This document shows, in pieces, positions 43,725-55,511 of a stretch of DNA of 64,000 nucleotides; the first letter of the stretch is position 1; each line of letters begins with the position of its first letter. The position numbers were made by a program, and so were the translations under genes. Under the pieces are notes generated by a model. The model saw only the letters and a program-made list of their open reading frames with translations, was not told the DNA's origin and made no database searches. The stretch covers positions 8,001,001 through 8,065,000 of the forward strand of contig NC_088326.1 in the NCBI RefSeq assembly GCF_910592395.1, in the 5' to 3' direction. This DNA comes from Lineus longissimus (taxonomy: Eukaryota > Nemertea > Pilidiophora > Heteronemertea > Lineidae).

Positions 43725-44010
43725 GTCTTGCATGGTGATGACTTGAATTGCCTTTGAATGATATGGTAGTATATGTATGTGTCATCACTTTATAACACCA
43801 ACAATGTCTCTGTTATCCAGTTGGTCTTCCGGGGGTGGGGGCGACTTCGATTACTTTTCGATGTTATAGTAATATGTGCCATTACCAGTCTGGACACTTG
43901 CCCATTTTGGTAGTGCGTTTCTGCAACGGCTAAGATGTTAGTGTAACAGTCAGTAAAGTTGCGTTTCTGTTAGGTGTTACCTATCCTGCTAATGCACACT
44001 CCGTTACCTT

Positions 44011-44690
44011 TTGGCTCACCGTAGGGGAGTCTGTATAACACTGCTGTGTCGGTCGTTCGTCGTCGTCTGTATCCCGTTTCAAAAACAGTGGCACGTTTCT
44101 TGACCGCTAGGGCTATGAACTTGAAACTATATACACAGCACCCCCCAGGTCAGGTGACCATTGACAATGAATTTTGGTCCGATTTGATTCTTGACTTGGC
44201 CACCAGGTGGAAAAGCTAAAAAGTGTGATATCTCTCTTATGAGTGACTCGTTTTAGATAACATTTTTGTGGTAGGTTCTCCTAGCAAGGACACATCACAT
44301 ATCCTACGGGTTTTTTGATTTGACTTAATTTTCAGGGTCACAGAGGTCAAAGGCCGTAAATTGTCCATTTGAGTGTGACTATGGCACGTTTCTTAACCGA
44401 TGAAGCTATGAACTTGAAATTTAGTAAACATGACTCCCTACGTCATATAACCTCGACACCGAATTTCGATCTGATCTGATTCTTGACTTGGCCACCGGGA
44501 GGCCAAAACTAAAAAAGGTAAAAGTGCAATATCTTGCTTATTAGTGAACTGTTTTCGATGATATTTTTATGGTAGATACTCAAAGCAACGATATATCACA
44601 TGTCATACCGATTTTGGTTTGACCTATATACTATACATGTGGCATGTTCCTTAAAGACCTACGGTTATGGGAAAAACTGCTTACAGAGAT
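44011..44690 (+). repeat. Copy of the dispersed repeat family
   Basis: It begins GCTCACCGTAGGGGAGTCTG, then has GTCGTC and CAAAAACAGTGGCACGTTTC, two internal sub-units and the TGACCTATATACTATACATG tail sequence. This is an isolated copy of the cluster at 13.7-16.3 kb and the best one for defining the unit. Confidence 0.75.
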
Positions 44691-44956
44691 TAATTATTGG
44701 TACAAACTGTTCATAATACGATGCTAACATTGAAATAAAAATCTATCATAAATTTTTTATTAAGCATTTTGTTCGTGGAATTCGATCGTCTGCTAGCAAA
44801 CACAATTAGGCCTGCATCTTCGGAACACTTCGGTGATCTTCGGTTCATCTCGGCCGGTGACGTATCCGAAGGAACCGGGCCAGATTATGAGATCGAGGCT
44901 GTATGTACGCCATATACGTAGTTTATGCGATTGAGTTCTAGATTTGTCTTTTAAAA

Positions 44957-45219
44957 ATGCCGAATAGATGTGTGGTTGGAGGTTGCAATAACATTGCAAA
45001 CAAGGCTACGGGGATCGTAGTTCAGGCTTTTCCGCTGGAGAAAGGTATTCGAGCGAAATGGGTTCGTTTTGTGCTGTGCAGAAGGAAAGACTGGTCGGAG
45101 CCTGAGCTGAAAAATCGATCGGCTGTGATTTGTTCCGAACACTTCGATAGGACCTGTTATGAACCACTTGCCCGGAACGTTGTAGACTGCAGCAAGGAGT
45201 CAGGATATAAAATAACTAG
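44957..45219 (+). CDS. THAP zinc-finger protein, first exon
   Basis: It starts MPNRCVVGGCNNIANK and ends at an ACTAG|GTATGT donor in phase 2. THAP domains bind DNA through a C2CH zinc site: Cys5 and Cys10, then the CSEH of VICSEHFDRTCYEP. The conserved Trp (KWVRFVL), Pro (AFPLEK) and Phe (EHF) are in place. The terminal AVPTIF-like box is not seen before the donor and may lie in the next exon. The start codon is the first ATG after a GC-rich stretch. THAP domains occur in host transcription factors and in P-element transposases; no transposase follows within the next few kilobases on this strand, so either remains possible. Confidence 0.75.
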
Positions 45220-47109
45220 GTATGTTTACGCTTTGCCTATGCCTATGACCATCAGGTCCATGATTGTCGGTTTTTGTGATGATCGAAGCTGGAAAAGAGA
45301 TGGGGACCTAGCCCTAGCCTAGTGCATGCTGCATGCATCATCATTGTAAGTGTGCCAGATGCGCAAAGTTGATATTTCCCCCCAAAAATCACCAGGATAC
45401 GTAACCTGGATGCTGTGCGCCTGCGCTCTTGGCATTCGCCAATTTGTTTATTAGCAGACCCACATGGTTCACCCTTTATTAGTTTTATAATCGAGCAAAG
45501 GCAGTCAAGGAGGTAATTATGATAAAAAAGAATATCGGAATCCAAAAGAGTAGTTCATTAAGGCCATCTTGTCATGTCTTGCTCGGCCGTGCAGATTGCA
45601 CCAAATACAGATTTATTGGAGTTTTGTACAGCCAGTCCTCCGGTCCTCGCTGTCATTGAAGTCATTGGGACAGCGCATCCTTTCGACATAACTTCTCTGG
45701 TATCTCATTTAGTTGTTATTTTAAGTATTTGGCACTGGCATGTGCTCCAAGCTTGCTCTAAATCACAAGGTTGGCATTGTTGCAACCATTTTCTCTATTA
45801 CTTTGGATTTGATGGTTAATTTCTGCCTTTGTGAGACAAGTCCTGTCGTTTTGTGGTTCCACCACCTTAGTGTAGATGGCAGCACTTTCCAGAACAGATT
45901 TCTGCTGCTAACTTGAAGACAGGCACAATACAGTTTATCTGGTAGAATTGTTTGTTAAATACTTTTACAGTTCTTTTGATGATATTGTACTTAACAAGTG
46001 GTAATATTTTTTATTTCCAGATTTTACGGCAACTACTGTAGAACAGCAACTTATTAAATCAAGAACAATCATCATATTTTATCTACAGACGTTGTCAAGT
46101 TTATATTTCCTTTGTTTATTTTATTCTGCCATGGCTGGACCGGTGCGGCTACAATCATTGTGCTTGCAAAAGTTGCATGCATGAGTCATCATGAGGTGTG
46201 TGTGCAGTTTGTAGTTCATGCAGCCTGTCCATGGGCCTAGGCTGCTGTCCGGATTGTACTGCTTCTAGCGTATAGGCCTAAGGCCATAGACCTGAAGTAG
46301 GCTACATTGTAGGCTACAACTAACTGACAAGTTGGCCTAGCCCTATTGTCATTGATTTAAAATGTACTGTAGTGTAGGGGCCTACTGGTAGCATTTTTGT
46401 TTTTTTATTCCAAAACTTGGAAGAAGAAGTCGGATGCAGTGCCGACAATATATGACTCTGCTCAGACAGCTAAGCCTTCTGGACCCCCCCCCCCCCCCCC
46501 CCACCTTTTGACATGTTGGAGGAGCCAGCAGTGCAATCACGGCCATCCGACTACCTAAAAAGAAGGGATCAAATGGTTAGTAATAGGACTAGTAGATACT
46601 GTAAAATCGGACTTAAGACATCACTTCTGTAAACCAGCCCACTTCATTACTATGACGGTCACATGGCTGCACATGCAGTAATAATCTGTGATAATACATG
46701 TACTATCTGCTTTCTGATTGGTTTACCAACGCAAATCGGCCTAGTAGTCATTGGCCTTCATAGAACTGACACCAGTAATGTCACGTTCGCAGTAGGCCTA
46801 TTGTGAAATTATTGAGAAGAGAAAACCAGCTCTGATCATTTCTGAATTTCAAGGTCGCGTACAAAAACTTGTACAGGTTGTCAAAATAAAAAAAAAAAAA
46901 TTCGAAGACCACTTTTAATTAATTTTTTCACTGAATTGGGTTTTGCTAATTACACATCATTTTCTTGGATGTCTAAAATGGTGGGTCCACGAGTCTGTAG
47001 GGTTGTTCTATAGGAGTCCAACACAGATCGGAGAAGATTAAAGTTAGCTGTTAGCCACAGTTTTGAGGTTCATTACACCCTGATCATGCCAAACTTCCAC
47101 TTCGTCGCG
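45220..47109. other. Intron or intergenic DNA with a C19 tract
   Basis: If the THAP gene is real this would include its first intron, but I found no convincing next exon. A C19 run is at 46484-46502. TAGGCCTA-type palindromes are common (46262, 46796). Confidence 0.35.
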
Positions 47110-47780
47110 TGAAGATCTCCATCGACGACTGGAAGTGGCCCAGCATCAACATGGCCAGGACGAAATGCCGCTTCAAATCCAATGATGATGACCTGTGGAC
47201 TACACCAGCCTCACATGCAACATTTACAACGCGTATCACATCTGAAAGTCCAATCATTCCGCATCCGCCCTGCTCATCAGTATTTGCTGTTTTCCATGCC
47301 TTCCATGCCTTCTATGCCTTTTTCGCGTTAGACTTAAACAACTTCATCACCGTAATGTCTAACGGCTGCCGCAGGGATGTGCAGCCCACTGGCACCAACT
47401 GCAGAATTCCCCACATCTCAGTAATCCGCATCCAAAATGTTCTGTCCTGTACGTGGGGTCGAAAATGGTCAACTATCAAGAAGTAATTTTCAACGTTCTC
47501 TCCTTCCACGAATGGTTGCAGAACCTCAGGTACCCAGTGGTCAAGTATAGGGTCTCCTTCCTCATCCACCCTGTTTGTTAAGACGTGTACTTCAACTGCT
47601 CATTTTCCAAGGCGTCGAAATGGCGTATAATCTTATAATGGTCCGCAAATTCTTTCATTGAGGTGACAACACCATTTACCAAAGCTTCTTCGAAGTCACG
47701 CACGTACTTGATTGTTTTCTCTGACACTGTATACGAACCTTTCCTGGCATTTGGGGTACATCTTGCAGTATAGACGATGT
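47110..47780 (-). pseudogene. Pogo-type transposase remnant, internally deleted
   Basis: From high to low coordinate on minus there is a helix-turn-helix-like segment (TVSEKTIKYVRDFEEALVNG, then VVTSMKEFADHYKI) near 47640-47760, then a frame at 47569-47312 with YFLIVDHFRPHVQD and VPVGCTSLRQPLDITVMKLF. The latter is the end of a DDE_1 domain: the second Asp/Asn region and the TS..QPLD motif. A stop follows (KKA then TAG), and sequence alike to the C-terminus goes on to 47110. Most of the catalytic core between the two parts is missing, so this is a deletion derivative. Confidence 0.6.
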
Positions 47781-48244
47781 GTGAAAACGAAGCCTGCTAA
47801 ACCAATCATTTCAAAGGCCTGAACAGTCAACACCCAAAAAATCCTTAGATGAAAAACAGCTTTCATAAAGCACTAAATACAATAAAGTTTTCTTTTGTGA
47901 CACCATTTATATAGAACTGGTCAATTCTGGTATGACACAAACTCCTTTTATGAAAAGTGATAACGATTAGGCCTACATGATCATGTCCATCCAAGACCCA
48001 GTCAATAAACTAAACCTCAATCTGTTTATGCTTGGTCTTGAACAATGATTGGAGAAACCATGCATATTCAATAGACAAACCAACCCATATCAAAATACAA
48101 CTTATGCCCTCAAAGTGCTAATGAATTCCTCGCGCGGGAATTTGCTTTCCCGCTCCCCGAAATGCAGTGTTGAGAGAAATGGGAGTCCGAAGCCTTGCAA
48201 ATGACGCATTTTCTCTCCCGATGTTCTAATTTTTCGAAGCGATG
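47781..48244. other. Intergenic, nothing recognised
   Basis: No supported feature was found in this interval. Confidence 0.35.
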
Positions 48245-48475
48245 TTAGGAAAGGACGTTGAATGTACCCTTTGTATTATTATGTGTAACCAAGTAAAGTC
48301 GTCCGCCATCGTGGCTGATTTTGGCTATATTCCCAGACTCTTTAGCAACAAGGAAAAATATATCCAGCGTGCCGTCAATGTGTAGATGCATGGCTCCAGG
48401 CAGTGCAATATCCATGCATTTCTCCCAATGTGGAGGATCTGTGGGCGCTGGGCTAACTCGCGTCCAGTTGAAACA
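48245..48475 (-). CDS. Possible terminal exon of an unrecognised gene
   Basis: On minus, a GCTATTCCAG acceptor is followed in phase 0 by 76 codons (CFNWTRVSPAPTDPPHWEKC to THNNTKGTFNVLS) and TAA. The composition is protein-like, with GAMHLHIDGTLDIFFLVAKE and two conserved-looking Trp residues. No upstream exon could be chosen with confidence and no family is recognised. Confidence 0.35.
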   Translation of the reverse strand, partial: CFNWTRVSPAPTDPPHWEKCMDIALPGAMHLHIDGTLDIFFLVAKESGNIAKISHDGGRLYLVTHNNTKGTFNVLS

Positions 48476-50498
48476 CTGGAATAGCGTTAACATTCAGTCA
48501 GCTTTTAAATCATAAACTTTATGTGCAGTTGTTTGATGGAAACTACACACTGCAATGATAATAAAAGGAGATACAGAGCGTTTTGTCTAAGAGACACAAT
48601 TTATTATCTAGTTGATTTAATTGGTGCCGCGCGTAGTCAGAAAATGCCTAGATATTATATATACAGGATGGTCCAGAAAAAACGAAGTGGTGTGCTGAGG
48701 CCTTGTCATGCTAACAAGACCTTGTCGACATTATCTCATATCAATGTTACAACCTAACATTTAATCCACCTACTTACTATGTTCAATTTACCGGCACAGT
48801 TCGATTTTCCAGCGCAAAATAGGCTCCAAAACAAAAACTTATGATTACCAAATTGGGCGATTCTTTTCCTGGAAAGATTCCCCATCCACTGATATCAATG
48901 GTTTTAATCCCCCCCCCCCCCCCCCCGGTAGTGGAAGTATCCCGTTGCGTTTTTTTCTTGACCACCCTGTATATGCATGGTCACAGCAACTATATGTGAC
49001 ATTCGTCTAAATAGGCGGTCTCTAAACACGAGAAAAAAGCAATACATGTACACTTGCATTGACTAATTTTAATACTAAACATAATCGATTGTTCGTAGGA
49101 TATTCTGATCAGCAACGAAACAAACATGACAAAAGCGCATGAACAACCACATCTTTCTTTTGAAAGTCAACTATAACTTTGATTAGATTTATACCACATG
49201 TACATGTATTTGGACGTGTGCCATGATAATGTAGTAGTTTTAAGCTTAGAATTGGCGGCGAAAGACCACCAGCGTCGCCTAGAGACACCAAGTGGAACCG
49301 CGAGAGTGAAGGTGGACAAAGGACAGACGAAACCCAGGATTCGAACAGGAAAGGACAAGTTTGCCGACATCGTCAATAAGCCTGGAACCACGGGAAAACG
49401 AGCACAGTAAAGAGGTAATCTCTTTCAATACTCAGTCATGTAATGGTGGTGTGCCCTTCTTTCAAATTGGAGCGGCCTTTGGTTTTAGGGCGTCATTGGC
49501 ACGTTTTGCCATTTCCGACTCGCCAAGCCTTCGGCACGGCAGCCAGAGCGTTCATCTGCCCCTTGTTTATCGATGTCATTCTCTATGAATTTGCCACTGG
49601 ATAGGGAACGAAACCCTCAGACTACAGACGTATCACTTTAATAATTTTCTGTATGAAGGTCGCCAAATAGTCCAGTCAGTCTCGGCTTTGACACAAAATA
49701 AATTGCAACAGAAATTTTTTCACTGGTATGCATTTCAGTATGGTCCCCTAAACAACAATCCAAAAAGATCAGCAGTGTTGAATTGCATAAGATAGAATGT
49801 TGGCGAAAGTGCTAAGTGTTCTGTTCTCGTTGACACACTCTCGTGTCATCATCATCCGACTCATCTTTCATCTAACTGAGGAAGTCCTGCATCCGTTCAA
49901 TAATTTGCCTCGTTATACATCATAGAGCCTCTACTGCTAAGGGTGAGCCCCTTTGCACTTGTTTAGGAATGATTACTTTGATAGAAAAATGTGTCCTCCA
50001 CCTCGCCAGACTGAAACCATGAGTTCTCGCAGATTATGAAGAAACACTTAACATTTGGTCTTTCGTGCTCAAAGACCCATCTCGAGTGTCCTCCGAATAA
50101 ACTATCAAATGCTATGACCTCCGCTACAGGTGGCCTCATAAAGTCGGTGCAGTGAATGATATGCATCTAGGTGACATGGCTTTCTGATCACGGCAAATAC
50201 AATTTTCGTGAACAAAACGCATAAAATCAGCCATTCGGAAGATGAAAAACATCTTACTTCAATTTTCTGGCCACCTCGGGAGCGACCTTGAAAAGTCCAA
50301 GCATTTCCTATCAAGTAAAAAGCATATGCAATGCTTTATTCATATGAAGACAAGCATTTCCTCCCTTTCGAAGCAAACTCTAGAGGCTAAAACCGTTTGC
50401 TTTGACTTGTAGCAAAGACTTAAATTTCTGAGCATTTGCTGCGGTTTTATTCATACGAGTACAAGCAAATGCTTCAAAATCGGTAGAGAGAGGAAATG
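48476..50498. other. Intergenic with a C18 tract
   Basis: A C18 run at 48909-48926 lies in otherwise ordinary sequence. An open stretch at 49198-49410 (ending KFADIVNKPGTTGKRAQ) is basic and could be an exon, but lacks good splice evidence. Confidence 0.35.
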
Positions 50499-50958
50499 CT
50501 AGTTTTTATTCATGTGACCCATTGTATGTAATGATCTTGGCAACTTTTTCTCGAAAACGACTGTACCGATTTCTTTCAGCAATTCCAAGTCATCACCAGA
50601 ATTTTTCTTTGGACAATATAACCCTCTCTCCACTTGTAAACAAAACGAATTCATTTTACTTTGTCGGGAGCCACAGCTTTTTTGGATCAAATGTTTGAGA
50701 AGTAGTATCACAACCATGCAAAGAGTGGATAAACAATATGTTAGGGCATATGTCGCTGGTCCTAATGCCATAGTCTGCTAATGTCAGGTTAGCTTGTTTG
50801 ATATCCGCTGTCTTGATCTTCTTTGCATCCCTCTTGGGTTCAGGCTTGAAATATATGTCATGACCACCAGTGTCGAGATGGTAAAGATGAAACACCAAGA
50901 ACAACAAGAACAACAAGCAGCTAGCGTACCGCTCTCTCATTCGCAGATTAAACAACAT
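50499..50958 (-). pseudogene. Fragment of a transposon-linked protein with a GCDTTS motif
   Basis: On minus, ICPNILFIHSLHGCDTTSQT is followed by a frame change into FCLQVERGLYCPKKNSG. The LF.H...GCDTTS motif recurs in large multicopy proteins of invertebrates and fishes that I regard as transposon-derived; their exact superfamily is uncertain to me. The frame shift after DPKKLWLPTK and lack of flanking domains mark it as dead. Confidence 0.45.
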
Positions 50959-52678
50959 GTAGTACTATTTTGACATCTGCATCTCCCTGGGCATGGACAG
51001 TGCTGCAACTAGTTTTCTCAAGTGAGTTGCTGAGGAGAGAAATGAACATTTAATATGTTTGTTTTCAAAGGATGTATTTTAGCTAGTGCTAGCTTTGCAA
51101 TATTTGGTGACCATACAATCAGCATACGGTACATATTGGTCCAAAACGCTGGACGAGAGCACCAAATGCACATCAACAGTTTCAAACGCCTTTTTACCAT
51201 CCTTATGTGTTTTTGACAAGTTTCTAAAGTGCATTTGCTAGTGCTGGTTTGAAAGGCTCCAATGGACATGCTGAACGATAAGATAATGCTGGTGGATTAG
51301 TACAGAGTTTATACTTGAACACACAATTTTAATCACAATGTGAGCTATCAGCAGCTATGAGACTCCCTGGAAAGTAATTTCTCATCAACCTGCTCAAGTA
51401 TTCTCTTCTGTCTATTTTAACAGAGAGATATTTTGACCAAATGGTGACCGAGTGAGTGTTCTATTGAAAAGAGAATTCGTTCACATGATTACCAACCATG
51501 CTGTCCATACGAGCTATCTTTCCCACATTACTTGCATTTTTAACACTGGCAAATTTGACCCCGTGTGAATGTTGGGAATTGGTGTGGATTTTGACAATGC
51601 CGAAGAACGGCCCGGAAGATGCGGCAGTACGTTTTTGAGTATAGTCTCGCACGTACCAGATATGACATATTTGGCGGGATCGTTGATTAATTCACAGCAC
51701 GGTTATAGGCAGTTGAGCACAACGCAGTGTTTTCTTTGAAGGAGCTATGCTTCAGGTCATATCCGATACGCGCGAGACTATACTCAAAATGTACCGAAGC
51801 AACTTTTTGACCAACTTCTTAGGTGTCGTATTAGGCCAGATAAATCTGTGTGATTTACCGCCGTTTTCCTCCCGGCGCTAATTTCAATATTGCGGTCGTT
51901 CTTTGAATCTTTGTACTTGATAGCCTATTATCTTCGACAAATATGCCTAAAAACGACACAGGACATGAGAACGCGTCAATTTTAGAGTGCAAAACAATGC
52001 AAATGAGGGATCTTCTCAAATGCACGTGGGAGGGTTTAAAATTTTTGAATGTCGTCGTCATATAAGAATTACCACGGGGCATCCGTGACTCTGAATGACG
52101 TCATTATTTAGGAATCTCCAAAGTCGAAAACGCGTTTATTTTGAATTCTAATTCATCAATGTGTTGAAAGTTGACCATAAATGGAGGAAACAGGCATGTT
52201 TCTAGGCGAGTACATGTTGACGCGTGAGAGATTTCAGCACAAAATCATCACCTCGATGATTCCTCAAATGATATGGAGGATTTAACAATGCCCCGGCAGT
52301 CACTCACTGACGAGTCCATGTGGAGGCTCAACTTATCAAACCGAGCCAGAGATTTGTTGGGTAAATGAAGTTTTGAAACAACTGCGCTTACACCGACGAC
52401 TATTTCGTCGAGGCATCCTCAAACTTGAAACACAAAAAGCGCGACACCACAAGTTGGCTACAAAAGATGCACATTCTTCCAGAAATCCCAACAACTATAT
52501 AGCGCACATACTTTGTCGAGGCAATTATGAGTAACGGACGCGGATCAACCGCTTAAAACCGTCGACACAGTACATTCTTGACCAGGTTTTTTCTGATGCA
52601 GTTTTTTAACACGAAATTTTGGGCCCGGCGATTACAATCAAAATTTTAATTGCTCCTTTATGATTAAAAGCAATTGAC
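50959..52678. other. Intergenic, nothing firm
   Basis: Minus-strand short frames here may be more of the GCDTTS-type fragment but carry no motif I can name. CGCGCGAGACTATACTCAAA-like sequence appears twice in opposite orientation (about 51638 and 51770), suggesting a small inverted-repeat element. Confidence 0.35.
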
Positions 52679-53002
52679 ATGCTTTCAATTGGCTTAATGA
52701 CAGTCTGCATTCTGTCTCTTACAATCATTGTTGGCTTAGGCAATAAAAGAGGTTGTCAGGGGGACATCACAACAACATTATTTCAAAATGTTCAAAACAC
52801 GAATTTGATAAGTCCACAAGTACTTCATCGATACATGATAAGGTCTGCATGTGAGTGTTCCCTCTACACGATAAAATATCGAGAGGTGTTCTATTTTGCT
52901 CATAGGGGGCGCATTTGCGATCTGCACGCGAATGCTCAGAATGTACAAGCATGTAAAACAGAACTGAACAGACTGCAAATAGGAAAGAAAATGCGTAAAA
53001 AG
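52679..53002 (+). CDS. Probable secreted protein, exon 1 (signal peptide, PAN-like segment)
   Basis: The protein starts MLSIGLMTVCILSLTIIVGL, a textbook signal peptide with cleavage likely near GLG-NKRG. Then come four Cys groups: RGCQG, ACECSLY, GRICDLH and QACKTE. The spacing around ACECSLYTIKYREVFYFAH and RICDLHAN resembles a PAN/Apple domain core, in which a Cys pair precedes an F.Y strand and a C.L segment; this is tentative. An AAAAAG|GTTAGT donor at 53003 leaves phase 0. The exon at 54501 enters in phase 0, so the two can be joined. If unspliced the frame would stop at 53044. Confidence 0.5.
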
Positions 53003-53296
53003 GTTAGTGGTGATACAGGGTACGATATCTTAGCCGACCAGTAGTTATAACATTCACCAAGATAAGCACAATTATAGAGTTTATATTATCTTTAAAGCTT
53101 GAAGAACTAAGCGTATATTAGCTTGAAACTACGTTAAATAAGGCTTTATATAATTGTTCCCTCGATGAATTTGTTCTTCGTCAGTTTCGATAGTAAACTA
53201 CTCCCTTGAAAGCGTTTGATTGTTTGAATGAAAACGTGTTGTTCGATATTTTTAACCCGTACAACTCCTTACGCGGGAAACCTACGTGCTTTCACG

Positions 53297-53412
53297 CCAG
53301 CCTTGTAAAACCACGCGTCTCCCTGCGAGATCTCGTGATATTTGGGTGGTCGATCGCTCCGTAGCTATAATCCAACCTTGCGACAGGAATTGGCGGATGC
53401 GCAATGGCTTGA
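53297..53412 (-). repeat. Inverted copy of a dispersed repeat
   Basis: The reverse complement of this stretch matches 59496-59631 (for example ATCACGAGATCTCGCAGGGA and CCGCCAATTCCTGTCGC). The 59.5-kb copy has about 20 extra bases in the middle. It lies in the putative intron of the secreted-protein gene. Confidence 0.7.
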
Positions 53413-54206
53413 GCCGATGCTGCGTTCACGCCTCCCGAGTGCACACCGGACGTCACCTTGGTAGGTCACGCACCTGTATTAAATCAATCTGCTCGCGGTT
53501 GTATAGTTCAGTTTGAGATGGTCTCACCATACCAGAAGAATAGTATTTTCAACTTAAATTTTTTTTTCTTAAATTGAGAATAAGGTGTGTTTAAAATGAA
53601 GAAAATTATGAAGTTTCAGTCCAATTGGCTTACTTATGTGATTTTTAGGCTCCATTCAACCCGTCGTGTTGAAAAGTCGGACTCGCGGGTTGAAAGCCGT
53701 CAAAAATAACCCCCTTATAAACTTCAGACCCCCAAACCCTGAAATTATCATGCATAACGTACAACGAAAATGTCATGGGTGTATGGCGAGGATAGGTTTA
53801 TTTGGCTTTGAAAGCATTCCTCCCGCATTACGTCTCTGAGAAAGTTATGAGCATGTAGAAAGTACCATTTTAAAGAGAACACGGGTTAAAACTTTATTAC
53901 AGATCCGTGGCTGGTAGGACGAAGCTAACGTCCTGGCTATTGTCGTCTATATTTATGGTAGTATCGGTTAATCCAGTGTCACGGGGCCGGTTCTCGCCTC
54001 CGCGCTGCGTGTTGACAATGCATCGATCCACACGGAGAGGATCGCCACACGGAAGGCTCACTCAGGATCAAGATAGGAATAACGTGATAAATCTTGCCAG
54101 TCGTCTTTATCAATTATTGTCAGAAAAAAGTCATTGTGATTCTCAATATCAGCCGTTGTTTTCTCAAATATTTCTTTCCAAACCAGTCTTGTTCTTATTT
54201 ACGACT

Positions 54207-54482
54207 AAAGCTCCCTGCAAACGAGTGATTTAAATCGCTGTGACCTGCGATTGTGTGTGACAAAAATCGCTCGTTTGCTGTGGTTACCACAGGTGCCTAC
54301 TGTGGCAAGAATTGGTAATCGAAGCCAACGATTATAAAACCCCGTGTGACTACTGGTTTTACCATACTTATATCTCTTGATATATTTATGGTTTTACGCA
54401 CCGTCGAGAGATTTTGTCCCACATAACAGAAACTACAATCGCCGGTTACAGCGACAAAAATCGCTCGTTGGCGCGACGCTTG
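54207..54482. mobile_element. MITE with ~50-bp degenerate TIRs
   Basis: The left end (CTCCCTGCAAACGAGTGATT, then TCGCTGTGACCTGCGATTGT) pairs with the right end read in reverse (GCGCCAACGAGCGATTTTTG, then TCGCTGTAACCGGCGATTGT). The element is about 275 bp and has no coding capacity. It ends 18 bases before the putative acceptor at 54500. Confidence 0.6.
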
Positions 54483-54500
54483 ACCTAAATTTCATCATAG

Positions 54501-55511
54501 TTCCGGGCTGAGTTATTCTGGAAATTTGAAACTACCTTTTCCGCTGACGAAATCAAATTAGCAAATAATAACTATCATATGTATTATCACTACGATATGA
54601 AGATATTCGTCACGGAATATTGTACAGGAGCAGGCTGTGCGTTCAGAACATTTAAGATGGATGAGAGGAAGCGTAGATTTGTACTAAGAGATGGCCCGAC
54701 AGTCTTTTATCGTTTGTCGAAATGTGCCACCAGCGGCCTAACCGAACACGGGGTAGTGATATCAGGAAGGAACACAACAAGCGGGAAGTGGCTGACGGTA
54801 GTATATGATATTAGAACGGGTCACACTACAGGAAGAATTGAATGGGTAGATTTAGATAACACGAATTGTTTGCCGTATTTTCGGGTCTTCATTCTTATAA
54901 ATTCGGCCTTCGCTAGCTGTAAAATTTGGAAAAACAATTTTTCGTTTTATTTTTTTCGGCGTTATGACAAAGATGAAAACGGGGACATACAATTAAGGGG
55001 AGGGACGTTATTTTGGAATAACGCTGTAAATCTTTATCTATTGACGGCACGGCATCTACTGTTCGCCCAGGATGAAATATTTGCCATGTCAGGATCGTAT
55101 GGGTTCAGGAGGGGAAAGAGGCTATTTAAGATCATCCGGGTTACCACTGGGCCTTCCGACTCAATATTCACCACTAATATTACTATAAAACTCCATATCA
55201 AACAGGCAACCAGTTTTTACGTCGTGAAGCAAACCGTGTTGATTGTATTGCTTGTTTGCTTTCCCTCAAAAATTTACATATATGATGTCATAATCAAGGA
55301 TGGTACTTTAAAAGCGGTTCCATATCGAGGCAATCCTATAGAATCTGAACTCGCATTTAAATGGCAGAGGCATTTCCTTGATGGGGATGGAAATTACTAC
55401 GAGATATTGACAAGGAGATCAAACTACTATGTGATAATGACAGGAAAATCAAAATACAAGGAGACAGCCATGAACATTTACACCATGAGGAGGTTACTAT
55501 TTAAAAGATGA
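54501..55511 (+). CDS. Probable secreted protein, exon 2 (unrecognised)
   Basis: After a TTCATCATAG acceptor the frame opens with FRAELFWKFETTFSADEIKL and continues for 336 codons to TGA at 55509; the first internal Met is at 54579. Segments such as CTGAGCAFRTFKMDERKRRF, GKWLTVVYDIRTGHTTGRIE, RYDKDENGDIQLRGG and FLDGDGNYYEILTRRSNYY suggest repeated beta strands. Two hydrophobic or AT-rich patches (about 54890-54960 and 55155-55290) look less protein-like and could be retained introns, although I found no good GT-AG pair for them. The family is unknown. Joined with exon 1 it would give about 444 residues. Confidence 0.5.
   Translation, partial: FRAELFWKFETTFSADEIKLANNNYHMYYHYDMKIFVTEYCTGAGCAFRTFKMDERKRRFVLRDGPTVFYRLSKCATSGLTEHGVVISGRNTTSGKWLTVVYDIRTGHTTGRIEWVDLDNTNCLPYFRVFILINSAFASCKIWKNNFSFYFFRRYDKDENGDIQLRGGTLFWNNAVNLYLLTARHLLFAQDEIFAMSGSYGFRRGKRLFKIIRVTTGPSDSIFTTNITIKLHIKQATSFYVVKQTVLIVLLVCFPSKIYIYDVIIKDGTLKAVPYRGNPIESELAFKWQRHFLDGDGNYYEILTRRSNYYVIMTGKSKYKETAMNIYTMRRLLFKR

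Noticed and set aside
44011-44060. GTC microsatellite as a coding repeat
   Set aside because: It is part of the head of the dispersed repeat and recurs in every copy with variable length.
49198-49410. Basic-protein exon
   Set aside because: It has no convincing splice sites and no homologous motif.
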